The notes under the pieces: model-generated
Database searches by the model: none
The model's input: only the letters and a program-made list of their open reading frames with translations
What the model was told of the DNA's origin: nothing
Program-made: the position numbers and the translations under genes
Origin: Pseudoclavibacter chungangensis
GTDB taxonomy: Bacteria; Actinomycetota; Actinomycetes; Actinomycetales; Microbacteriaceae
Reading direction: 5' to 3'
DNA length: 64,000 bases
NCBI RefSeq assembly: GCF_013410545.1
Contig: NZ_JACCFV010000001.1
Span: 1,736,001-1,800,000 of the forward strand
Shown: piece by piece, positions 1 through 10,500 of the stretch
Position numbering within the stretch: the first letter of the stretch is position 1
How the letters are laid out: each line of letters opens with the position of its first letter

Positions 1-1305
1 TGCGCGGACGTCCCGCCGGAGCTCGACGACATCGTCGCGTGGGCGACGGAACGCGATCCGGAGAACCGGCCCGCCGATGCCGGCGCCCTGCTCGCCGCGC
101 TCCGCCAGGCCGAATCGGACATGAACGGCGGCGGCCAGCGTGCGACCCAGGTCGTGCCGACCGCGGGCATCGCGCACAGCGACGAGTGGGACGACGGCGA
201 GCCGACCGATCCCACGGCCCTCGCGGTCGCCATCCCCCCGGGTTCGCTCGACCGCGCACCCGCGTACGCACAGGACGAGGCCCCGACGACGGTCGCGCCC
301 CTCGTGCGCACCGGCACGCTCGTGGCCGACGAACCCGACCTCGACGCGCTCCCCGCGACGGGCGAGCTCGCATCGCAGGCCCCGCGGCGGCGGCGCCGCG
401 GCATCGCGATCGCGATCGTCGTCGCCCTTGTGACGGTCCTCGCCGCGGGCACCGGCTGGTGGTTCTTCACCGGTCCCGGCTCCTACGCGGCGCTCCCCGA
501 GGTCGTCGGCCAGCAACAGAGCGATGCGGAGCAGGCGATCGTCGACGCCGGATTCGTCGTCGGGAACGTGACCGCGTCGCCCTCGCTCGAGGTGCCGGAG
601 GGGCAGGTCATGGAGATGGACCCGTCCGCCGGACAGCGGGTCGCTCCCGAGACGCCCGTGAACCTCACGGTCTCGAGCGGCCCCGAGATCCTCCCCGTGC
701 CCGACGACATCGTCGGGCTCACCGAGGCACAGGCGAAGTTCTCGATCGAGCAGGCACGGTTCACCTACGATCCGGCCACGACGATCAAGGAGTTCTCGGA
801 CCAGCCGGTCGGGACGGTGCTCGCCGCGACGGACGCCGCGGGCGGCCCGCTCCCCGACGAGATGCCCGAGCAGCAGCCCATCCGGCTCGTCGTCTCGGCG
901 GGTGCGATCCCGAACGTGACGGGCGTCACGACGCAGGACGCGACGTCGAAGCTCAACGCGGTGGGACTCAACGCCACCGTCGCGAGCGAACAGTTCTCGA
1001 GCACGGTCCCCGCGGGCGTCGTGCTCGAGCAGCAGACGACGACCGATCCCGTCCGACCGGGCGACACGATCAACCTCGTCGTGTCGAAGGGGAAGGACCT
1101 CGTCGAGGTCCCCAACGTCGTCGGGAAGTCGGCCAGCGAGGCGAAGGCCGCGCTCGAGGCGGCGGGGTTCGCCGTCACCATGTCGCAGGTCCCGAGCGGT
1201 ACCGTCATGCCGGGCAACGTCCTCAACTCCCTTCGCATCAAGACCACGAACCCCGCGGCCGGTACCCAGGCCGAGCGCGGCTCGACGGTCGACATCAAGT
1301 GGTGA
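1..1305 (+). CDS. PASTA-domain Ser/Thr protein kinase, C-terminal part (5' end outside the window)
   Basis: The reading frame is open from base 1, so the start and most of the kinase domain lie upstream. The first ~40 residues look like the end of a Hanks-type kinase domain (a DPENRPADAGALLAAL helix). A ~100-residue acidic linker, a basic stretch and one membrane segment (about 14 kb-independent position: bases 400-475) follow, then four extracellular PASTA repeats to the stop at 1303-1305. This PknB/PknL/Stk1 architecture senses muropeptides or lipid II outside and phosphorylates cytosolic targets. An M. tuberculosis kinase gene (pknL) also lies close to aroG, so the neighbourhood is partly conserved. 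GarA at 13.6 kb is a plausible substrate (inference). Confidence 0.9.
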   Translation, partial: CADVPPELDDIVAWATERDPENRPADAGALLAALRQAESDMNGGGQRATQVVPTAGIAHSDEWDDGEPTDPTALAVAIPPGSLDRAPAYAQDEAPTTVAPLVRTGTLVADEPDLDALPATGELASQAPRRRRRGIAIAIVVALVTVLAAGTGWWFFTGPGSYAALPEVVGQQQSDAEQAIVDAGFVVGNVTASPSLEVPEGQVMEMDPSAGQRVAPETPVNLTVSSGPEILPVPDDIVGLTEAQAKFSIEQARFTYDPATTIKEFSDQPVGTVLAATDAAGGPLPDEMPEQQPIRLVVSAGAIPNVTGVTTQDATSKLNAVGLNATVASEQFSSTVPAGVVLEQQTTTDPVRPGDTINLVVSKGKDLVEVPNVVGKSASEAKAALEAAGFAVTMSQVPSGTVMPGNVLNSLRIKTTNPAAGTQAERGSTVDIKW

Positions 1306-1356
1306 GCAGCCGCGCCGTGCCGGCGCGCTGACGGTCGGCACCCCGCGGCCCGCACC

Positions 1357-1412
1357 GCGACGAAACGGCTCGGCCCGATTCCGCAGGGAATCGGGCCGAG
1401 CCGTTTCGTCGC
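1357..1412. terminator. Bidirectional terminator hairpin between kinase and aroG
   Basis: Perfect 26-bp inverted repeat (arms 1357-1382 and 1387-1412) with a GCAG loop, lying between two convergent genes. It has no long U tract, as is common for actinobacterial terminators. Confidence 0.85.
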
Positions 1413-1420
1413 GCCGCGGC

Positions 1421-2800
1421 TCAGGAGCCGCGCAGCTGCTCCGCCACGAGGAACGCGAGTTCGAGGGACTGCATGTGGTTGAGCCGCGGGTCGCACAGCG
1501 ACTCGTAGCGCGTCTCGAGCGCGGCCTCGTCGATCTCCTCGGCACCACCGAGGCACTCCGTGACGTCGTCACCGGTCAGCTCGATGTGGATACCGCCCGG
1601 GTGGGTGCCCGCGGCGCGGTGCGCCTCGAAGAAGCCCTTGACCTCGTCGACCACGTCGTCGAAGCGACGCGACTTGTAGCCGTTCGGGGTCGTGATGCCG
1701 TTCCCGTGCATCGGGTCCGTGATCCACAGCGGGGTCGCGTCGGTCTGCTTGATGGCCTCGAGCAGCGGCGGCAGTGCCTCGCGGATCTTCCCCGCCCCCA
1801 TGCGCGTGATGAAGGTGAGCCGGCCGGGCTCGCGCTCCGGGTCGAGCTTCTCGATGAGCCCGCGCATCGTCTCGGGCGTCGTCGACGGCCCGAGCTTCAC
1901 CCCGATGGGGTTGCGGATCCGGCTGAAGAACTCGACGTGTGCCTCGTCGAGGTCACGCGTGCGCTCACCGATCCAGATGAAGTGCGCCGAGGTGTCGTAC
2001 GGCGTCGCGGTGCGCGAGTCGATGCGCGTGAGGGGACGCTCGTAGTCCATGAGGAGTCCCTCGTGGCCGACGTAGAACTCGACGTCGCGCAGCGCGTGGA
2101 AGTCCGCACCGCAGGCCTCCATGAAGCGCACGGCCCGGTCGATCTCCGCCGCGAGGGCCTCGTAGCGGGCCATCGCGGGATTGCGGGCGAAGCCGCGGTT
2201 CCAATCGTGCACCTCGCGCAGATCGGCGAATCCGCCGGTCGTGAAGCCGCGCACGAGGTTCAGCGTGGACGCTGCCATGTGGTACCCACGGAGGATCCGC
2301 TGCGGGTCGGGCGTGCGCGACTCGGACGTGAAGTCGAAACCGTTGACGATGTCGCCACGGTACGCGTCGAGGGTCTCGTCGCCGCGCGTCTCGGTGTCCT
2401 TCGAACGCGGTTTCGCGAACTGGCCGGCCATGCGGCCCATCTTGATGACGGGCAGGGACGCACCGTAGGTGAGGACGACGGCCATCTGCAGGATCGTGCG
2501 CACCCGCGCACGGATCTTGTCGGCCGTCGCGCCCTCGAACGTCTCGGCGCAGTCACCGCCCTGCAGGACGAACGCGTCGCCCGCCGCGGCCTGCGCGATG
2601 CGGTCGCGCAGTCGGTCGACCTCGCCCGCGAAGACGAGCGGCGGAAGGCCCGACAGCTCGTCCGTCACGCGCCGGACGGCGTCGGCATCGGGCCAATTGG
2701 GCTGCTGCCGGATCGGCAGTTCGCGCCATGCGTCCAGGCCGAGCGGATCGATCGTCTCCAGGGTGTCCTGGTCGAGGGGCACGTTCGTGATGTCGGTCAT
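1421..2800 (-). CDS. aroG: Class II 3-deoxy-7-phosphoheptulonate (DAHP) synthase
   Basis: First enzyme of the shikimate pathway: condenses phosphoenolpyruvate with erythrose 4-phosphate. The 459-aa protein is the usual size for the class II (plant/mycobacterial) family. It shows the metal-ligand cysteine in LQGGDCAETFEG (Cys84), the KMGRMAGQFAKPRS stretch, WIGERTR, KLGPS, ITDPMHGN and the metal-site region GGIHIELTGDDVTECLGG. The ATG at 2800 matches the family N-terminus (DAWRELPIRQQPNWPD follows); a GTG three codons upstream is possible. It lies just downstream of plsC (38-bp gap) and is probably co-transcribed with it. Confidence 0.95.
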   Translation of the reverse strand: MTDITNVPLDQDTLETIDPLGLDAWRELPIRQQPNWPDADAVRRVTDELSGLPPLVFAGEVDRLRDRIAQAAAGDAFVLQGGDCAETFEGATADKIRARVRTILQMAVVLTYGASLPVIKMGRMAGQFAKPRSKDTETRGDETLDAYRGDIVNGFDFTSESRTPDPQRILRGYHMAASTLNLVRGFTTGGFADLREVHDWNRGFARNPAMARYEALAAEIDRAVRFMEACGADFHALRDVEFYVGHEGLLMDYERPLTRIDSRTATPYDTSAHFIWIGERTRDLDEAHVEFFSRIRNPIGVKLGPSTTPETMRGLIEKLDPEREPGRLTFITRMGAGKIREALPPLLEAIKQTDATPLWITDPMHGNGITTPNGYKSRRFDDVVDEVKGFFEAHRAAGTHPGGIHIELTGDDVTECLGGAEEIDEAALETRYESLCDPRLNHMQSLELAFLVAEQLRGS

Positions 2801-2838
2801 GCTGTTCACTTCGGGGTCGGTGATGTTCGGGTCTGGTG

Positions 2839-3549
2839 TTACCGCTTCGCTGACTCGAGCGCCTGGCGGTCGAGCTGCTGACGGACGGATGAGGCGTAGA
2901 CGTCGCGGAACTCCTGGTCGGAGAGCGCGGAGAGCTCGGACATGATCTCGTCGGTGATCGAGCGCAGGAGGAAGCGATCCTCCTTGAGGCCGCGGAAGCG
3001 CGAGAACTCGAGCGGCTCGCCGAAGATGATGCCCGGGCGGATGAGTCGGGGAACCTTCGAACCGATGGGCAGGATCTTCTCGGTGCCGACCATGGCGACG
3101 GGCACGACCGTGACGTTCTCGTCGGCCTCCATGATCATGCGGGCGATGCCCGTGCGACCGCGGTACATGCGGGCGTCCGGGCTGCGGGTGCCCTCCGGAT
3201 AGATGCCGAGCACGCGCCCCGCGTTCAGGACACGCAGCCCCGTCTTGAGCGACGCGTCGCTCGCGGCGCCGCCGGAACGGTCGATCGGGAGCATGCCCGT
3301 GCCCTTGAAGAACTCCCGCGTGAGGGCCCCCTTGACGCCCTTCCCCGTGAAGTACTCCTTCTTCGCGAGGAAGGAGACCGGGCGGTCGATGACGAGCGGG
3401 AGGAACACCGAATCGATGACGGAGAGGTGGTTGGACGCGAGGATCACGGCGCCCTTCGCGGGCACGTTCTCGACGCCCCGCACCCACGGCCGGAAGGTGC
3501 TCTTGAGCAGTGGCCCGGCGATGAGGTGCCGGAGAATCCAGTAGAACAT
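2839..3549 (-). CDS. plsC: 1-acyl-sn-glycerol-3-phosphate acyltransferase (PlsC family)
   Basis: Transfers a fatty acyl group to lysophosphatidic acid in membrane phospholipid synthesis at the cytoplasmic membrane. The 236-aa protein has both family signatures: NHLSVIDS (catalytic His41/Asp46, HX4D) and EGTRS (119-123, phosphate binding). The N-terminus is hydrophobic. The ATG at 3549 has a strong purine-rich ribosome site (GGGGGAGAGG) seven bases upstream. It is divergent from the acyl-CoA synthetase gene, a fitting lipid-related partner. Confidence 0.93.
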   Translation of the reverse strand: MFYWILRHLIAGPLLKSTFRPWVRGVENVPAKGAVILASNHLSVIDSVFLPLVIDRPVSFLAKKEYFTGKGVKGALTREFFKGTGMLPIDRSGGAASDASLKTGLRVLNAGRVLGIYPEGTRSPDARMYRGRTGIARMIMEADENVTVVPVAMVGTEKILPIGSKVPRLIRPGIIFGEPLEFSRFRGLKEDRFLLRSITDEIMSELSALSDQEFRDVYASSVRQQLDRQALESAKR

Positions 3550-3778
3550 TCGGGTCCTCTCCCCCGGTCGACCTCGCAAGTCTACTCCGACTCGCCCGTC
3601 CGCACCCTCGGGCCCCCGCGCACGGCACTCGTGCCCGTCCGCCGGAACACGGGACGGCCGCCACGGTGCACGGGAGTGCGATGGGGCGAGCCGATAGTCT
3701 GTCGCCATCGCGCCCGGCCGGGCCCCGGCCGATTGCTGACGCGCAGCGTCGCCGTCCGCGTCCCCGAGAGGAGACCCC

Positions 3779-5599
3779 ATGCAGGAGTTCGAGACGCCAC
3801 CGGTCGTCCCGGCAGATCCCACCCTCAACGTCACCGACACGCTCGTCCGCCAGGTCGAGCGGGACCCCGAACACATCCTGTTCGGCCGACCCGACGGCGA
3901 GGGCTGGCGGGATGTGCCCGTCGGACGGTTCCACGACGAGGTCGTCGGCCTCGCCAAGGGATTCGTCGCCGCCGGCATCGAACCGGGCGAACGGATCGCG
4001 TTCATCGCCCAGACCTCGTACGAGTGGACGCTCGTCGACTACGCGCTGTGGTTCGCCGGCGCCGTCATGGTGCCCGTCTACGAGACGAGCTCGGCGTCCC
4101 AGATCGGCTGGATCCTCGAGGACTCGGGCGCGATCGGGATCATCACGGAGCGTCCCGAGCACGACGTCCGGCTCGAGGAGATCTCGGAGCAGGTCGGTTC
4201 CCTGCGGTTCCGTCGCGCGCTCCACGACGGTGCGATCGCGGAACTCACGGCACTCGGTCGTGACGTCCCCGACGACGAGATCGAACGGCGACGGTCCCTC
4301 GCGGGCGAGGACGACATCGCGACGCTCATCTACACGTCGGGGTCCACGGGCCGGCCGAAGGGCTGTGTGCTCACGCACGGCAACTTCGTCGAGCTGTGCC
4401 GCAACGTCGAGGACCCGCTCGGGGTCATCGTCAACAAGGACTCCTCGACGGTTCTGTTCATCACGCTCGCCCACGTCTTCGCCCGCTTCATCTCGGTGCT
4501 GTGCGTCTACGGCGGCATCAAGGTCGGGCACCAGCCCGACACGACGAAGCTCGTGAACGCGCTCGGCTCGTTCCGGCCGACCTTCCTGCTCGCCGTGCCG
4601 CGCGTGTTCGAGAAGGTCTACAACTCCGCCGAGCAGAAGGCCGAGTCGGGCGGCAAGGGCAAGATCTTCCGGCGCGCGGCGGACGTCGCCGTCGCGTACT
4701 CGCAGAGCCTCGACACGGGACGCACGCCCATCGGGCTGCGGCTGCAGTACAAGCTGTTCGACCGGCTCGTCTTCTCGAAGCTCCGCACGACGATGGGTGG
4801 TCGCGTCGCCTACGCGGTGTCGGGTTCGGCGCCCCTCGGCCTGCGGCTCAGCCACTTCTACCGTGCCATCGGCATCAACATCATGGAGGGCTACGGCCTG
4901 ACGGAGACGACGGCGCCGCTCTCGGTGAACCTGCCCGACAAGTCGAAGATGGGCACCGTCGGGCCGCCCCTGCCGGGCGTCGCCGTCCGCATCGTGGACT
5001 CGGGCGAGATCCAGGTCAAGGGCATCAACGTGCTCAAGGAGTACTGGCGCAACCCCGAGGCGACGGCCGAGGCGTTCGAGGACGGCTGGTTCAGGACCGG
5101 CGACCTCGGGGCGTTCGACGAGGACGGCTACATCACGGTGACGGGTCGCTCGAAGGAGATCATCGTGACCTCGGGCGGGAAGAACGTCGCTCCGGCGGCG
5201 CTCGAGGACCCAATCCGTGCCCACCCGGTCGTCGCGCAGGTCGTCGTCGTCGGTGATCAGCGGCCGTTCATCTCGGCGCTCGTCACGCTCGACGGTGACA
5301 TGCTGCCGGCGTGGCTCGAGACGCACGGTGAGGACCAGACGCTCACGATCGCGCAGGCCGCGCAGAACCCGACCGTGCTGGCCGCCATCCAGGAGGCCGT
5401 CGACCAGGCGAACACGCGGGTGAGCCGGGCCGAGTCGATCCGCAAGTTCGTCGTCCTCGACAGCGACTTCACGGAGGCCGACGGCACACTGACGCCGAAG
5501 ATGTCGATCAAGCGCCACGTGATCCTCGACACGTACGCGCCCGTCATTAACGGCATCTACGCCGCCGCGCCGCCCACGCAGGGCGTCACGCTGCGCTGA
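3779..5599 (+). CDS. Long-chain fatty-acid--CoA ligase / AMP-binding enzyme (FadD15-like)
   Basis: Activates fatty acids to acyl-CoA through an acyl-AMP intermediate. The 606-aa protein has the P-loop YTSGSTGRPKG (about residues 185-195), the A5 motif GYGLTETTAP (about 370), GWFRTGDLGAFDEDGY (about 436-450) and the hinge GRSKEIIVTSGGKN (about 455). This long bacterial form resembles mycobacterial FadD15. ATG 3779 has GAGAGGAGA upstream. A TAGTCT box at 3695-3700 could be its -10 element. Substrate chain length cannot be read from the sequence. Confidence 0.93.
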   Translation: MQEFETPPVVPADPTLNVTDTLVRQVERDPEHILFGRPDGEGWRDVPVGRFHDEVVGLAKGFVAAGIEPGERIAFIAQTSYEWTLVDYALWFAGAVMVPVYETSSASQIGWILEDSGAIGIITERPEHDVRLEEISEQVGSLRFRRALHDGAIAELTALGRDVPDDEIERRRSLAGEDDIATLIYTSGSTGRPKGCVLTHGNFVELCRNVEDPLGVIVNKDSSTVLFITLAHVFARFISVLCVYGGIKVGHQPDTTKLVNALGSFRPTFLLAVPRVFEKVYNSAEQKAESGGKGKIFRRAADVAVAYSQSLDTGRTPIGLRLQYKLFDRLVFSKLRTTMGGRVAYAVSGSAPLGLRLSHFYRAIGINIMEGYGLTETTAPLSVNLPDKSKMGTVGPPLPGVAVRIVDSGEIQVKGINVLKEYWRNPEATAEAFEDGWFRTGDLGAFDEDGYITVTGRSKEIIVTSGGKNVAPAALEDPIRAHPVVAQVVVVGDQRPFISALVTLDGDMLPAWLETHGEDQTLTIAQAAQNPTVLAAIQEAVDQANTRVSRAESIRKFVVLDSDFTEADGTLTPKMSIKRHVILDTYAPVINGIYAAAPPTQGVTLR

Positions 5600-5614
5600 G
5601 CCGCACCAGCTCGA

Positions 5615-5667
5615 ACGAACACGGATCGGGCCGGTGGCGATACGCCACCGGCCCGATCCGTGTTCGT
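5615..5667. terminator. Bidirectional terminator hairpin between acyl-CoA ligase and def
   Basis: Perfect 25-bp inverted repeat (5615-5639 and 5643-5667) with a three-base ATA loop, between convergent stop codons at 5599 and 5687. Confidence 0.85.
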
Positions 5668-5686
5668 CGGCGGGTCGTGCGAGGGC

Positions 5687-6178
5687 TCAGAACCAGTCGC
5701 TCTCGCGGACCTGCCGAAGCGTCGTCCGTCGCTGCTCGCGCGTGAGGCGATCGAGGTAGACGATGCCGTTCAGGTGGTCGGTCTCGTGCTGGAGCATCTG
5801 GGCCATGAGCCCCGTTCCCTCGAGCACGAGCTCGTCGCCGGACGCGTCGACGCCCCGCACGCGGGCGTACTCGTAGCGCGGCGTCGGCGCCCAGATGCCG
5901 GGGACCGAGAGGCACCCCTCCTGGATCTCGACGAGGTCGCCGCCCGTCTCCTCGAGGACGGGATTGACGATGTAACCGATCTCACCGTCGATGTGGTAGC
6001 TGAACGCGGCGAGCGAGACGCCGATCTGGGTCGAGGCGACCCCCGCGCGGCCCTCGAGCGACGTCGTCTCGACGAGGTCGCGGACGAGCGCGCGCAGGGC
6101 GTCGTCGAACGCGGTCACGGGCGCGGTCGGACTCCGCAGCACGGGGTCGGGGTAGAGGCGGATGGGCCGGACGGTCAC
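5687..6178 (-). CDS. def: Peptide deformylase
   Basis: Removes the N-formyl group from nascent proteins. The 163-aa protein has the metal ligands in EGCLSVPG (Cys89) and HETDH (His131, Glu132 catalytic, His135). Motif I reads GVASTQIG instead of the canonical GxGxAAxQ, which is common in secondary or actinobacterial deformylases. The GTG start (6176-6178) overlaps the mtr stop as GTGA, so translation is coupled. It is the last gene of the pyc-mtr-def operon. Confidence 0.93.
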   Translation of the reverse strand: MTVRPIRLYPDPVLRSPTAPVTAFDDALRALVRDLVETTSLEGRAGVASTQIGVSLAAFSYHIDGEIGYIVNPVLEETGGDLVEIQEGCLSVPGIWAPTPRYEYARVRGVDASGDELVLEGTGLMAQMLQHETDHLNGIVYLDRLTREQRRTTLRQVRESDWF

Positions 6179-7599
6179 AGCTCCTCCTCCGCCCGCAACA
6201 GCGCGTTCTCGACGACCTCGCTCGCGGCGGGGTGGGGCCAGTACTGGGCGCGCGCGAGCCCGCGGACGGAGTGCCCGAGGCTCGCGGCCGTCACGAGGGG
6301 CTGGACGAGGATCGCGGCGTCCGGACCCATGATGTGGGCCCCGACGAGCGCGCCGCTCCCCCGCTCGACGACGAGCTTCACGAAGCTCGTCGTGTCCTCG
6401 AGGGCCCAACCCCACGCCGTCCAGCCGTACTCGTGGACGACCTCGAAGGCATCGAGTCCCTCGGCCCGGGCGGCGTCGAGCGTCCGGCCGAAGACGGCGA
6501 TCTGCGGGTGCGTGAACACGGCGTGCGGCACCGGTGCGAGCGTGTTCGCGACGAGGTCCGCGTCGTCGGCGAACAGGTTCTGCCGAACGATCCGCGCTTC
6601 CTCGTTCGCGACGTGCTTGAGCTGGTGCGGCGAGTCGACGTCACCGAGCGCGAACAGGCCGGGCACGACCTCGCCACCGGCGAGCACACGCTGGTACGCG
6701 TCGACGACGAGTCGACCGTCGTCGTGGTGGTCGAGGCCGATCTCCCGGCTCCCGAGCCGGTCGGTGTTCGGCACGCGCCCCGCCGCGACGAGGACGAGGT
6801 CGACGTCCACCGTCTCGTCGCCGGCTCGCACCCGGAGGACGTCGCCGTGCGCCGTCACCTCCGGATCGCTCACGCCGGTGCGCACGTCCCATTCGTCGCG
6901 CGCGACGGCCGTGAAGCGGTCCGTGAGCTCCGTGTCGTACCCGCGCAGCAGCGAGGAGCGGACGAGCTGGGTCACCTCGACGCCGAAACCCGAGAACATC
7001 GCGGCGAACTCGCACGCGCTCACGCCGCCACCGATGATGGCGATGCGACGCGGGAGCTCGTCGATCCGCATGATCGTGTCGGTCGAGTGCACGCGTCCGT
7101 CGAACGCGCCGAACGGGGCACCCGGGAGGGCCCGCGGACGGGAGCCGACCGCGACGACGATGCGATCGGCCTCGATCGTCCGGCCCGACGCGCTGCGCAC
7201 GGTGCGGGGATCGACGAACCGCACGGTCTCACGGACGAGGCCGATGTTCGGCTCGCCCGACCGACGGTACTCCTCGCCGGACGTCGAGATCTCGTCGATC
7301 CGCCCGAAGACGCGGTCGCGCACGGCCCGCCAGTCGACGCGGCCCGTGACGTCGCGCAGCCCCAGCCGCTCGCCGTCGCGCGCGTCACGCAGCAGGTCGG
7401 CCACGTGGACGAGCATCTTCGTCGGGATGCACCCGACGTTGAGACACGTGCCGCCGAACCACGGCGCGTCGTCCGCGACGAGGATCCGCCGCTCGTGGTG
7501 GTCGGGGTGCGGCAGCGTGTTGCCGGACCCCGCCCCGATCACAAGAAGATCGACGTGTTCCGTGCCCTCGTCCTGCCCGGTCGTCGTCCCGTCACTCAC
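6175..7599 (-). CDS. mtr: Mycothione reductase (flavoprotein disulfide reductase)
   Basis: Reduces oxidised mycothiol (mycothione) with NADPH, the actinobacterial counterpart of glutathione reductase. The 474-aa protein has the FAD motif GAGSGN (22-27; GSGN is typical of Mtr), the redox pair GGTCLNVGCIPTK (Cys52/Cys57), an NAD(P) motif IIGGGVSACEFA and the C-terminal HPAASE catalytic His/Glu pair. The GTG start at 7599 overlaps the end of pyc by 8 bases. Other class I disulfide reductases are less likely because of the GSGN signature. Confidence 0.92.
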   Translation of the reverse strand: MSDGTTTGQDEGTEHVDLLVIGAGSGNTLPHPDHHERRILVADDAPWFGGTCLNVGCIPTKMLVHVADLLRDARDGERLGLRDVTGRVDWRAVRDRVFGRIDEISTSGEEYRRSGEPNIGLVRETVRFVDPRTVRSASGRTIEADRIVVAVGSRPRALPGAPFGAFDGRVHSTDTIMRIDELPRRIAIIGGGVSACEFAAMFSGFGVEVTQLVRSSLLRGYDTELTDRFTAVARDEWDVRTGVSDPEVTAHGDVLRVRAGDETVDVDLVLVAAGRVPNTDRLGSREIGLDHHDDGRLVVDAYQRVLAGGEVVPGLFALGDVDSPHQLKHVANEEARIVRQNLFADDADLVANTLAPVPHAVFTHPQIAVFGRTLDAARAEGLDAFEVVHEYGWTAWGWALEDTTSFVKLVVERGSGALVGAHIMGPDAAILVQPLVTAASLGHSVRGLARAQYWPHPAASEVVENALLRAEEEL

Positions 7600-10500
7600 T
7601 GCCGACGAGCCCCGCTCGTTCGCTCGGGCTGATCACGAGGAGCAGGTCGCCGTGCGCGACCTCGCTCGGCGAGGCGATCGCGAGGCGCTCGACCGTTCCC
7701 GCGACGGGCGCCGTGATCCCGGCCTCCATCTTCATGGCCTCGATCGTGGCGACCGTCTGCCCGGCCTCGACCTGGTCGCCCTGTTCGACGCGCAGGCTCA
7801 CGACGCCCTGGAACGGTGCGGCCACGTGGGAGGGGTTCGAGGCGTCCGCCCGCTCACGCTCGACCGTGTCCACCTGGATCGCGCGATCGCGGACGAACAC
7901 GGGACGCAGCTGTCCGTTGAGCGTGGCCATGACGGTCCGCATGCCCTCGTCGTCGGCCTCGCCGATCGCCTCGAGCCCCACGAACAGCTGGACGCCGCGG
8001 CTGATGTCGACGACGTGCTCCTCACCGGGCTCGAGACCGTACAGGTAGTCGAGCGTGTCGAGTGTCGAGAGGTCGCCGAAGAGTTCGACGGTGTCGTCGT
8101 AGCTCGACGCGGGCTGCGGGAACAGGAGGCGGTTGAGCGCGCGACGGCGCGTCGCGCTGTCGCCGTCGAGTGCCTGTTCGTCGTCGGCGGTGAGCGCCTT
8201 GTCGGCGAGGTGCACGTCGCGCCCCGCGAGCACCTTCGTGCGGAACGGCTCGGGCCACCCGCCGGGCAGCTCGCCGAGCTCGCCCGCCATGAAGCCGATG
8301 ACCGAATCGGGGATGTCGTACGCCGCGGGATTCGCCTCGAACTCCGCCGGGTCGGCGTCGACGGCGACGAGGTGCAGCGCGAGGTCCCCCACGACCTTCG
8401 AGGAGGGGGTCACCTTCGGGATGCGGCCGAGGATGCGGTCCGCCGCGGCGTACATGTCCTCGATCTTCTCGAAGCGATCGGCGAGTCCGAGTGCGATCGC
8501 CTGCTGGCGCAGGTTCGAGAGCTGGCCGCCCGGGATCTCGTGCTTGTAGACGCGTCCGGTGGGGCCCGGGAGTCCCGACTCGAAGGGCCGGTAGACGAGG
8601 CGCACGGCCTCCCAGTAGGGCTCCAGGTCGGCGACCGCGTCGAGCGAGAGGCCCGTGTCGCGCTCCGTGTGCGCGAGTGCCGCGACGAGGGCCGACATGC
8701 TCGGCTGGCTCGTCGTGCCCGCCATCGGCGCGCTCGCGACGTCGACCGCGTCGACGCCGACCTCGCTCGCCGCGAGGAGCGTCGCGAGCTGGCCACCCGC
8801 CGTGTCGTGCGTGTGCAGGTGCACGGGCTGGTCGAAGCGCTCGCGCAACGCCGTCACGAGCCGGCGCGCGGCCTCCGGGCGCAGGAGGCCCGCCATGTCC
8901 TTGATGGCGATGATGTGCGCTCCGGCCGCGACGATCTGCTCGGCGAGTCGGAGGTAGTAGTCGAGCGTGTAGAACGGCTCGGCCGGGTCGGCGAGGTCAC
9001 CCGTGTAGCAGAGCGCCACCTCGGCGACGGTCGTGTTCGACGCGAGGACCGCGTCGATCGCCGGCCGCATCTGCTCGACGTCGTTGAGTGCGTCGAAGAT
9101 GCGGAAGACGTCGATGCCCGTGTCGACCGCCTCGCGCACGAACGCGTCGGTCACCTTCGCGGGGTACGGCGTGTAGCCGACCGTGTTCCGACCGCGCAGC
9201 AACATCTGGATCGGGATGTTCGGGACCGCCTCGCGCAGTGCGGCCAGGCGTGCCCACGGGTCCTCCCCGAGGAATCGCAGCGCGACGTCGTACGTCGCGC
9301 CACCCCACGCCTCGATCGAGAGGAGCTGCGGCAGCAGCCGCGCCTCGTAGGGCCCGACCTCGACGAGGTCCTTCGTGCGGACGCGCGTCGCGAGGAGGGA
9401 CTGGTGCGCGTCGCGGAACGTCGTGTCCGTGACGGCGAGGGAGGTGCGCTCGCGCAGCGCGGCGGCGAACCCGGCCGGACCGAGGTCGACGAGGTGTTGG
9501 CGTGCCCCCGCGGGCGCGGGCTCGGCGAGGTCGACGACGGGGAGCTTCGTGCGCGGCTCGGTCGCGGTCGGACGGGCCCCGTTCGGTCGGTTGACGGTCA
9601 CGTCGGCGAGCCAGTTCACGATCTTCGTGCCGCGGTCGCCCGGGCGCTTGTACGTGAGCAGCTCGGGGCGTTCCTCGATGAAGCTCGTCGAGACGTCCCC
9701 GCGCTGGAACGCCGGGTCGGCGAGCACGGCCTGCAGGAACGGGATGTTCGTCTGCACGCCGCGGATGCGGAACTCGGCGAGGGCGCGCTGGGCGCGTGCG
9801 ACCGCCGTCGGGAAGTCGCGTCCGCGGGCCGTGAGCTTCGCGAGCATGGAGTCGAAGTGCGGCAGCACCTCGGCACCCGTCGCGATCGTCCCACCGTCGA
9901 TGCGGATGCCGGAACCACCCGCGGAGCGGTAGGTCGTGATGGTGCCCGTGTCGGGCCGGAAGTCCTGTGCGGGGTCCTCGGTGGTGAGGCGGCACTGCAG
10001 CGCGGCACCGTGCATGCGGATGTCGTCCTGCAGCAGGCCGAGGTCGGCGAGCGACTCGCCCGCCGCGATCCGGATCTGCGACTGCACGAGGTCGACGTCG
10101 GTGATCTCCTCGGTGACCGTGTGCTCGACCTGGATGCGGGGGTTCATCTCGATGAACACGTGCTCGCCCGCGCGCTCGCCGGCGGTGTCGAGCAGGAACT
10201 CGACGGTACCCGCGTTGACGTAGTCGATGGACTTCGCGAACGCGACGGCGTCCCGGTAGAGCGCCTGGCGCGTCGCCTCGTCGAGGTTCGGGGCCGGTGC
10301 GATCTCGACGACCTTCTGGTGGCGTCGCTGCACGGAACAGTCGCGCTCGAACAGGTGGACGGTCTCGCCCTCGCCGTCCGCGAGGATCTGCACCTCGATG
10401 TGCCGGGGGCGCAGGACGGCCTGCTCGAGGAACATCGTCGCGTCACCGAACGCGCTGTCCGCCTCCTTCATGGCCGCTTCGAGGGCGCCACGGAGGTCCT